From a virus: a DNA stretch of 44,733 nt. Numbering within the stretch: the first letter of the stretch is position 1; each line of letters starts with the position of its first letter. The translations under genes and the position numbers were made by a program. Under the pieces are notes generated by a model. The model did not search any database, was not told the DNA's origin, and saw nothing but the letters and a program-made list of their open reading frames with translations. Location of the stretch: positions 1 through 44,733 of IMG/VR virus record IMGVR_UViG_3300007539_000041. One strand, given 5' to 3'. Below are positions 39,799-44,733 of the stretch, piece by piece.

Positions 39799-40122
39799 TT
39801 AAAACGATTTGCCATGCATAAATTCACGGCTTTTATTGTATTCAATCTTAGCGAGAATCGCACCCGCTACATCTAAGTCCATACCAAAAGCATAGTCCAT
39901 AATCCGAATTATCACATCTGCAAATTCTTCTTCAACACTACTAAACTCCATGATTTTATTTGATGACGGATTTCCATCACGCATGGCTTCCAATGCTTCG
40001 GATAATTCCGAATGCATAAGAGCAACTGCTTCTCCATCATTTCTATCTACTTGCCAAAAGCCATGATTCACGGCATTGGTGTAAATTGTTTTTGCTAATT
40101 TATTCCATTCTTTTTCAAACAT
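39799..40122 (-). CDS. MazG-like NTP pyrophosphohydrolase (107 aa)
   Basis: The all-alpha MazG fold is seen in LMHSELSEALEAMRDG (ExxE) and EEEFADVIIRIMDYAF (ExxD), the four metal ligands. An ATG at 40122 overlaps the TFB stop region; AGGTGA lies 5-6 bases upstream. Enzymes of this kind hydrolyse NTPs or dNTPs, keeping the nucleotide pool clean or regulating alarmones during infection, and are common in marine viruses. Confidence 0.75.
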   Translation of the reverse strand: MFEKEWNKLAKTIYTNAVNHGFWQVDRNDGEAVALMHSELSEALEAMRDGNPSSNKIMEFSSVEEEFADVIIRIMDYAFGMDLDVAGAILAKIEYNKSREFMHGKSF

Positions 40123-40981
40123 CTGTTTCACCTATTTTGTTTATATCTTTGCCTCTTAATTGTTTTACCGACTCTTTCCCAATCAAGGCTAAAAGGGATT
40201 TTGTCTGTTGATATATATTCTTTTCATCAAAAGAACATAACTTGCTAATTTCTTTACGGCTCGGTAGTTTTCTCTCAAAAATATTTGAGGTTATCCAACA
40301 AATCGCCGCATAGTAGCATTTGCCTTTTGTGAAATTACTATTGCTCACAATATTCTCAAATCGGGCAAGGACTTCCAAACATTGTTGGAGATAAATTCTA
40401 TCCTTTGTTATCTGCAACACATGGTATTCTAGTTGATATGCAGGATTAACTTCGGTATAATTGATTTGATTACGATAAAGAGAGTTGAGTCTCCTAATTA
40501 TCTTACGCACATTTTTTGGCTTGACTTCAAATTCTACCATAATTTTCTTAAGAGGTAGGGGCGTACCTCGCTCTTTCAAAGCATAGAAAACAACGGCAGT
40601 GGCTCTATCTTCAAAAGGAGTTTTACCGAACACTCCTTTTCTGTATGCCTCCATGTAAATTTTCTCAACTCTTTCTTTCAAAGACGGAGAAGGGGAAAAG
40701 TTCGCCAAAACCATATTGCAGTGTAGTAGAGCCTGTTGGATGTTTGTGGGTACAACGCTTCTTTTAAGGCGGTTAAACTTGTAAGACCCTTCTCCGGTGA
40801 TAATGGAACCCAAATATCCCTTATCGGGAGAGCGAGCCACCTCACCTTTACTGTCCAAAATGTGAACAGTTTCTTCAAACATCTCAGTTATGAGAACAAG
40901 ACCGCATGAATCACACACACGCTCTCCCATCTCTTCATCAAAACTACTATCCGTACTACCGCATTCTTCGCATTTGTTCAT
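40115..40981 (-). CDS. tfb: Transcription initiation factor TFB (288 aa)
   Basis: The N-terminal zinc ribbon is MNKCEECGST then RVCDSCGLVL (Cys4, 7, 23, 26). A B-finger-like linker follows (SPDKGYLGSIITGEG). Two cyclin folds make up the rest (SPSLKERVEKIYMEAYRKG ... RATAVVFYALKERG, and YLQQCLEVLARFENIVSNSN ... CYYAAICWITS). A viral TFB would steer RNA polymerase to viral promoters. Its start overlaps the upstream gene by 26 bases. Confidence 0.9.
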   Translation of the reverse strand: MNKCEECGSTDSSFDEEMGERVCDSCGLVLITEMFEETVHILDSKGEVARSPDKGYLGSIITGEGSYKFNRLKRSVVPTNIQQALLHCNMVLANFSPSPSLKERVEKIYMEAYRKGVFGKTPFEDRATAVVFYALKERGTPLPLKKIMVEFEVKPKNVRKIIRRLNSLYRNQINYTEVNPAYQLEYHVLQITKDRIYLQQCLEVLARFENIVSNSNFTKGKCYYAAICWITSNIFERKLPSRKEISKLCSFDEKNIYQQTKSLLALIGKESVKQLRGKDINKIGETDV

Positions 40982-42122
40982 TTATATCCGCCCTATTTTC
41001 ATTTGGTTCTCCTGTGATGTAAGAATTAATCGTACTCACAATCTTAATTGTAAAATTATCATTGAGTAATGCCATTGCTCTTGCGGCAAATTGGTCGCCA
41101 ACAGATGAATGAACAGTCATATTGTCAATGCAAATTGGCCCATGCCACTTGCTTTTTTCCTCACCTTTTTGCCAAACATAAGTTGAAACATTTTGAGTTC
41201 CACTCGCTTTGTAGTTTTTACAATCAAGTTTCCAATCATAACCTTTACCCCGAACAAAGAGAGTGTTCAAGGTCTTATCGTCGTTCCAAACAGGGAACAA
41301 TCTTTCCGGTTGTTTTTCCACCATGTCTGTAATGAGTTGAAAGGCTCTCCTTTCCACAAGGTCTTGCTTTCTGTTTTGTTGTAGAAAGGCAATCATTAAT
41401 TTTAATTCAGCCGAAGTGGGTTCTCGCTTTACAAGTTTGGTAAAGAGATTTTTGGGGGAAGTAAAAGGCCAAGAACCTCTTTTCTTACCATGAACATAAA
41501 AATTACAATAACGGTCTAATTCTTTAAAAGATATTTCTCCCCAAACACCATCACTTACTTCTACTGCACAAGTGCTAGTTCCGGTTCGTTGAACATTTAT
41601 TCTCACATCATGTTTTTCATAATCTTCGTAAAAAAAGAAAGGAAGACGATTCTCAAGAACATACGATACATTCTCAGGTATTTGTAAATTATTCCAAAGG
41701 ACTTTATTCAGTTCTGTTGCCGAATCGGTGAAACAACTTCTGTAAATAACTCTAGCCAGCACATCTGACATGTTCTCAAGAGAAAGATAAATACCATTTA
41801 CATGATGTCGCCCCGAATTTTTCTGTATAAATACAGAAAGTTCTTTTATTTGTAATACACCTGTGTAGTTTGCTGGTATGTTTCTTCTGCCATAATAAGT
41901 GCGCCTAGATTTTTGAAAAATGCCCTTGATGAAGTCCTTAATTCCATCGTGAATTGGATTTACCGAGCGACTCCCACCCCTACTTACTCTTCGGTGTACG
42001 GGTTTTTCTCCGAAAAGCCTTTCATCATTGGTATGATAAAATGCTTCGGAAGAGATAGTTGTTGTGTAGGTTCCGCCGGAATCATCGGGTCTATTTATTT
42101 CTAATCTGTAAGTTGGTATCAT
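40956..42122 (-). CDS. Unknown protein upstream of TFB (388 aa)
   Basis: The protein is soluble, alpha/beta, with a basic N-terminal region (FGEKPVHRRVSRGGSRSVNP). Near the C-terminus WKLDCKNYKASGTQNVSTYV and WHGPICIDNMTVHSSVGDQF are conserved-looking. No catalytic motif is recognised. It overlaps the TFB start, so the two are probably translated together; a replication or transcription accessory role is possible. Start ATG at 42122 overlaps nothing; GATGTGATG is a weak ribosome-binding site. Confidence 0.5.
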   Translation of the reverse strand: MIPTYRLEINRPDDSGGTYTTTISSEAFYHTNDERLFGEKPVHRRVSRGGSRSVNPIHDGIKDFIKGIFQKSRRTYYGRRNIPANYTGVLQIKELSVFIQKNSGRHHVNGIYLSLENMSDVLARVIYRSCFTDSATELNKVLWNNLQIPENVSYVLENRLPFFFYEDYEKHDVRINVQRTGTSTCAVEVSDGVWGEISFKELDRYCNFYVHGKKRGSWPFTSPKNLFTKLVKREPTSAELKLMIAFLQQNRKQDLVERRAFQLITDMVEKQPERLFPVWNDDKTLNTLFVRGKGYDWKLDCKNYKASGTQNVSTYVWQKGEEKSKWHGPICIDNMTVHSSVGDQFAARAMALLNDNFTIKIVSTINSYITGEPNENRADINEQMRRMR

Positions 42123-42126
42123 TGCA

Positions 42127-42288
42127 TCACATCATATATATTTTGGTATTGTCTTTGTTGCATTTATCATGCATTTCATTTTTAATTTCGTCTGGTGAGT
42201 ATAGTTTATTGCCGCATACTCGGCACATCGTGGCAACTCTATTGCCTTTTCTGTTATTTAGAATGTATTCAGGATTCTTTTCTTTCAT
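42127..42288 (-). CDS. Zn-finger microprotein (53 aa)
   Basis: An ATG at 42288 lies inside the end of the 115-residue gene; AGGTTGGG is upstream. The peptide contains RVATMCRVCGNKLYSPDEIK then EMHDKCNKD, giving Cys22, Cys25, His40 and Cys43, a CxxC...HxxC finger. It ends four bases before the next gene's ATG. The pattern resembles small zinc fingers of phages and archaeal viruses. Confidence 0.6.
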   Translation of the reverse strand: MKEKNPEYILNNRKGNRVATMCRVCGNKLYSPDEIKNEMHDKCNKDNTKIYMM

Positions 42289-42616
42289 AATTAATACCCA
42301 ACCTTTTTTGGATTACTTGTCTATCTTGACAAATTAAGCATGGTTCTCCTGAACAGTTTTTGGAATGGTAAGCGAACACTTCCTCGTATTCTTGAATATG
42401 TCTTTGTAAGTATTTAGCAAAGCCTTCATCTATGGCTTTAGGAATAGACCATAAACAATCATATATCGTATGAGTTAATGAAAAAGAATTAAAATAATGG
42501 TCATCATGTTTTGCTAATTTGGCCCAACGCTCTATTCTTTTAAATTCTTTTGGAGGAAGGTCGTTGAAAAGTTTAGTGCAAGAAGATAAAAGAAGTTCCA
42601 CTTCCAACTTTAACAC
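42269..42616 (-). CDS. Helical protein with C-terminal Cys cluster (115 aa)
   Basis: The start is a GTG at 42616 overlapping the upstream stop (GTGTTAA). The body is helical (LLLSSCTKLFNDLPPKEFKR, then FAKYLQRHIQEYEEVFAYHS). The C-terminal HSKNCSGEPCLICQD has three Cys and a His that could bind zinc. It overlaps the Zn-finger microprotein by 20 bases. Function unknown. Confidence 0.5.
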   Translation of the reverse strand: MLKLEVELLLSSCTKLFNDLPPKEFKRIERWAKLAKHDDHYFNSFSLTHTIYDCLWSIPKAIDEGFAKYLQRHIQEYEEVFAYHSKNCSGEPCLICQDRQVIQKRLGINYERKES

Positions 42617-42990
42617 CTGTATTTCTTTCGCATAGGTATTTTTTGTAGGGTATCAAAGAAGTAAAGAGACTCTTTACCATCTTTTGTTAAAACCCATTCT
42701 TTTTCTGCTAAGAAAGTCCAGTTGTTAAAATCATTGAGAGCGTATTTCCATTTGCCAAGTAGTTCTTGCACAGAATTAAATTCTTGGTCTTTGTATTGGA
42801 TAACTGTATAACCTTTCGCCCAAATATATCCACGCTTTGCTAAAGCAATAACATGGTTATTGGGATAAAAGTCTGGTTTGAATACTGCTACATCCTCATG
42901 AATGTAGGGATTCATTAATTTCCAACCCAACACATCAAGTTGGATTTGGAGGGCTTTGGGCGATATAAAAAACTTGTAATCGGTTTGCAT
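42610..42990 (-). CDS. Unknown protein (126 aa)
   Basis: ATG at 42990 is chosen, with GGGTG directly upstream; an upstream TTG at 43041 and an overlapping short frame exist. The sequence MQTDYKFFISPKALQIQLDV then AVFKPDFYPNNHVIALAKRG and WKYALNDFNNWTFLAEKEW is alpha/beta with many aromatic residues. No signature recognised. The start codon is uncertain. Confidence 0.45.
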   Translation of the reverse strand: MQTDYKFFISPKALQIQLDVLGWKLMNPYIHEDVAVFKPDFYPNNHVIALAKRGYIWAKGYTVIQYKDQEFNSVQELLGKWKYALNDFNNWTFLAEKEWVLTKDGKESLYFFDTLQKIPMRKKYRC

Positions 42991-43055
42991 CACCCAAAAA
43001 TGGGGATGCCTCCATGTGGTCGGACATGGCGACACCCCCAAGGGTAATAGGAAAC

Positions 43056-43089
43056 ATCGTTAGGAGGTTCAGTATTGGCCTCCAACGAT
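43056..43089 (-). promoter_or_regulatory. Strong RNA hairpin at the end of the 71-aa-like gene
   Basis: ATCGTT (43056-43061) pairs with AACGAT (43084-43089), and after a bulged A62 GGAGG (43063-43067) pairs with CCTCC (43079-43083), an 11-bp stem with one bulge and an 11-base loop. The stop codon of the small gene (43071-43069) lies in the loop. There is no U-tract, so it is more likely an attenuator, processing or stability element than a terminator. Confidence 0.5.
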
Positions 43090-43278
43090 GGCGGGGGTTA
43101 AGTCCACAGACTGAACCGTTTCCCAGTTGATTTGTTCAATTCCTTCACGGGCAACCATTTCACCGTCAATGAACACCCAATGCGTTGGGTGGTCGTAGAT
43201 TTGGTCAATCACTTCGGTTGCCGCAAGGCTAAGTTCCGTATGTCCTGTTTCGTTCAAAATTCGTAGTGTAATCATCAT
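43069..43278 (-). CDS. Small acidic protein, unknown (69 aa)
   Basis: ATG at 43278 has AGGAAGTGAG upstream. The protein begins MMITLRILNETGHTELSLAA and has DQIYDHPTHWVFIDGEMVAR and a C-terminal strand. It is a small alpha/beta domain of unknown function. It is preceded by a good TATA box at 43313-43320 and followed by a hairpin, so it may be expressed separately and strongly. Confidence 0.55.
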   Translation of the reverse strand: MMITLRILNETGHTELSLAATEVIDQIYDHPTHWVFIDGEMVAREGIEQINWETVQSVDLTPAIVGGQY

Positions 43279-43312
43279 TCTCACTTCCTGTATTTTCCTA
43301 TGTTTTGTCTCC

Positions 43313-43320
43313 TATTTAAA
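43313..43320 (-). promoter_or_regulatory. Archaeal TATA box (TTTAAATA)
   Basis: On the - strand TTTAAATA (43320-43313) is a perfect archaeal TATA consensus. It lies 35 bases upstream of the small gene's ATG at 43278, placing transcription start about 25 bases downstream near 43290 with a 10-base leader. The gap between the small membrane gene and this gene is one of the few intergenic spaces in the operon. It is likely bound by TBP with host or viral TFB. Confidence 0.6.
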
Positions 43321-43325
43321 GCACC

Positions 43326-43433
43326 CTATACTTCGGGGTCGTCGCCGTCTGCCAAAAGCCCGACCAAGACTATGCCTGCGACTGGTACTGTAATTGCTAC
43401 TGTTGCGTAGATAATATCTTTTAAAAATCCCAT
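43326..43433 (-). CDS. Single-TM microprotein (35 aa)
   Basis: ATG at 43433 follows the 417-residue gene with AGGTGA in its last codons as ribosome-binding site. The peptide MGFLKDIIYATVAITVPVAG then IVLVGLLADGDDPEV has a membrane-like span and acidic end. Its stop (TAG at 43326) lies just upstream of the TATA box. Function unknown. Confidence 0.5.
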   Translation of the reverse strand: MGFLKDIIYATVAITVPVAGIVLVGLLADGDDPEV

Positions 43434-43434
43434 T

Positions 43435-44688
43435 TTATTCACCTTTTAGTTCTCCAATTTTTCTGCTTGCGAATTGTTTAGAAGGTATTCTACCTTCCCA
43501 ACCTAAGTCTCGCAAATACTTGACCTGTTTATTAGTTGGAGGGTTTTCCAACATGATTTCCTTCAATGAGTTTATTTGAGCATTGCTCAGTTCCTTTCTT
43601 GCAGAGAGTTTTAATTTCACGCTTTTTAGAAACTTGGCTTCCCAAGCGTTTCCAGCAAAAGATTCATCAAATTCGGGAATGCCATAAAAGCCACACATAT
43701 TTTTGAACGATTCGTTCGGGGCCAATGCAAGTTCTAGTGCGGCAACTCTAAGTTCCTCTGCTTCTCGTTGTTGTCGGACTCTTGCTCGCCTAGCCTGTTC
43801 GTCTCTTGCTTTACGCGCTCTTTCGGGTGCGCCCTTTTCCCATTCAATTTGCTGTAATCGTCGGAATTCTACCGCCTCTGCATGTCTTCGCTCACGGTCA
43901 ATTCTTTCCGCTTCCCTTCGGGCTTGTCTGCGGATTCTTTCTTCTTCAAGAGCAACTAGACGCTGTTTTCTTTCCTCTTTCCATTCTTCAAATGCAGGTC
44001 GCATTTGCACCGATTGAGCAAAGAACAGAGATAAGTCCATCATCAATTTTTCGTTAGGAAAACCACGGGTTTTGATTTGTGCCTTTGGATTATCGGGGTG
44101 ATTCCACCGCCAAACAATAGAAGCCATATCATAATCAAGACCAAAGGTTCCTTTACCTTTCTTTCGCAAGACTCTTATTGGTTCGTAGCGATTATATTTT
44201 GAACTATATACTTGATTTTTGATATAAACATTGTGCCAAACATCAATTTCTTTTACAGCATCAAACATCGTTGTGAATGCCGAACCGTTTTCTTCCCACC
44301 ATGCTTCTGCTTTCATTGAACCTACTCGTTCCTTGAGCCAAATCTCAACCTGTTCATCCGAAACTTCGGCAAGGTTGATTTGTTTCTCCTCTGCAATTTG
44401 CCGCATAATGAGGTATGAATTGATATGGTCGCTTCCAACAATTTCTTCAACTCCATTCTCAGTATTTTGAATACGGAAATGATAGACGATTGGATGCCCA
44501 CAAAGACAATAGTTCGCATGAGAGGAATTGCTAACCCAATCAGGCATATCGGCGGAACCTGCCCACCAAACATCTCCGGTAGCAATCCATTCCTCTTTTG
44601 CCTCTTCGTAGTTATCAGCAACGGATAGTTCCGTCATCTTTCTAATGAGAATTTTATCCCATCGTCCGTTTCCTAGTTCTCTTCGCAT
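43435..44688 (-). CDS. Zn-motif protein with long charged coiled coil (417 aa)
   Basis: The N-terminal region has NYCLCGHPIVYHFRIQNTEN (Cys61, Cys63, His65) followed by GSDHINSYLIM, a pattern seen in uncharacterised phage proteins that carry a CxCGxPI zinc-like site. Residues about 240-330 form a very charged Arg/Glu coiled coil (ARREAERIDRERRHAEAVEF). The C-terminus PPTNKQVKYLRDLGWEG is a SAP-like helix-extension-helix often found in DNA-binding proteins. It may bind DNA. ATG at 44688 has GGAG about 10 bases upstream. Confidence 0.5.
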   Translation of the reverse strand: MRRELGNGRWDKILIRKMTELSVADNYEEAKEEWIATGDVWWAGSADMPDWVSNSSHANYCLCGHPIVYHFRIQNTENGVEEIVGSDHINSYLIMRQIAEEKQINLAEVSDEQVEIWLKERVGSMKAEAWWEENGSAFTTMFDAVKEIDVWHNVYIKNQVYSSKYNRYEPIRVLRKKGKGTFGLDYDMASIVWRWNHPDNPKAQIKTRGFPNEKLMMDLSLFFAQSVQMRPAFEEWKEERKQRLVALEEERIRRQARREAERIDRERRHAEAVEFRRLQQIEWEKGAPERARKARDEQARRARVRQQREAEELRVAALELALAPNESFKNMCGFYGIPEFDESFAGNAWEAKFLKSVKLKLSARKELSNAQINSLKEIMLENPPTNKQVKYLRDLGWEGRIPSKQFASRKIGELKGE

Positions 44689-44733
44689 TCATCTTCAACT
44701 CCAAAGTGTCTTACATATTTATTATTTACTTCA
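44673..44733 (-). CDS. 3' end of an upstream gene (partial)
   Basis: On the - strand a frame is open from the window edge (...EVNNKYVRHFGVEDECEEN) to TAG at 44673. It overlaps the start of the 417-residue gene by 16 bases, as is usual in this operon. Too little is visible to name a function. Confidence 0.4.
   Translation of the reverse strand, partial: EVNNKYVRHFGVEDECEEN

Noticed and set aside
42990-43035. Short frame beginning ATGTCCGACC on the - strand near 43030
   Set aside because: It overlaps the 126-aa gene's upstream region, codes for a peptide of about 30 residues with no motif and no clear ribosome-binding site.
1-44733. tRNA genes or integrase/att sites
   Set aside because: I saw no cloverleaf-like sequence, tyrosine or serine recombinase motif, or terminal repeat; the window gives no sign of lysogeny.

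Overview
The window is part of a double-stranded DNA virus with a tailed (siphovirus-like, head-tail) particle that infects an archaeon. Two things show this. The left third encodes a head-tail connector, tail completion protein, tail tube, tail-assembly chaperone pair, tape measure and tail-tip/fibre proteins. The right two thirds encode an archaeal-type replication and transcription set: family B DNA polymerase, PCNA-like clamp, RFC small and large-like subunits, a PriS/PriL-type primase fusion, an XPF-type nuclease, an ATP-dependent DNA ligase, TFB, a PC4-like protein and a histone-fold protein. The base composition is AT-rich, and the fibre and propeller proteins look like those of marine viruses. 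From recalled knowledge the gene content resembles magroviruses of Marine Group II Euryarchaeota (Poseidoniales); this is an inference that I could not test by a search. Portal, terminase and major capsid genes are not in the window and presumably lie to the left.

Layout. Bases 1-17,291 (+ strand) are a compact structural operon that runs from connector to tail fibres. It ends in a 34-residue membrane peptide. A strong hairpin flanked by A and T tracts (about 17,343-17,390) separates it from the second block. From 17,366 to 44,733 every gene lies on the - strand and is read right to left, with stop/start overlaps (ATGA, TAATG, TTGA) at most junctions. In reading order this block holds: a Zn/coiled-coil protein, small genes, TFB, a MazG-like protein, a ThiF/E1-like protein, a Myb-like protein and a JAMM protease, GroES/GroEL, PC4-like and histone-fold proteins, DNA ligase, a degenerate LAGLIDADG-like protein, RFC-L, RFC-S, an SSB-like protein, a RecA/Sak4-like ATPase, PCNA, DNA polymerase in two pieces, a Cas4-like nuclease, primase, XPF-like nuclease, a helicase-like ATPase, a DnaQ-like exonuclease and small membrane/Zn peptides.

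How it works together. The virus appears to carry a nearly complete replisome. PolB and the RFC-L-like protein both end in PCNA-interacting (PIP) motifs, so the clamp, loader and polymerase form a self-contained set. TFB and PC4-like proteins would redirect host transcription. GroEL/GroES would help fold virion or replication proteins.

The most striking observations are these. The PolB gene is split exactly before catalytic motif C by about 580 bases that hold four overlapping microgenes. A textbook -1 slippery heptamer (A_AAA_AAC) joins the two tail-assembly chaperone frames. The virus encodes its own group I chaperonin with a minimal GroES, a histone-fold protein, and an E1-like/JAMM cassette. 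Many 33-59 residue Zn-ribbon or single-TM peptides, too short for ordinary gene calling, are embedded by start/stop overlap in the operon.
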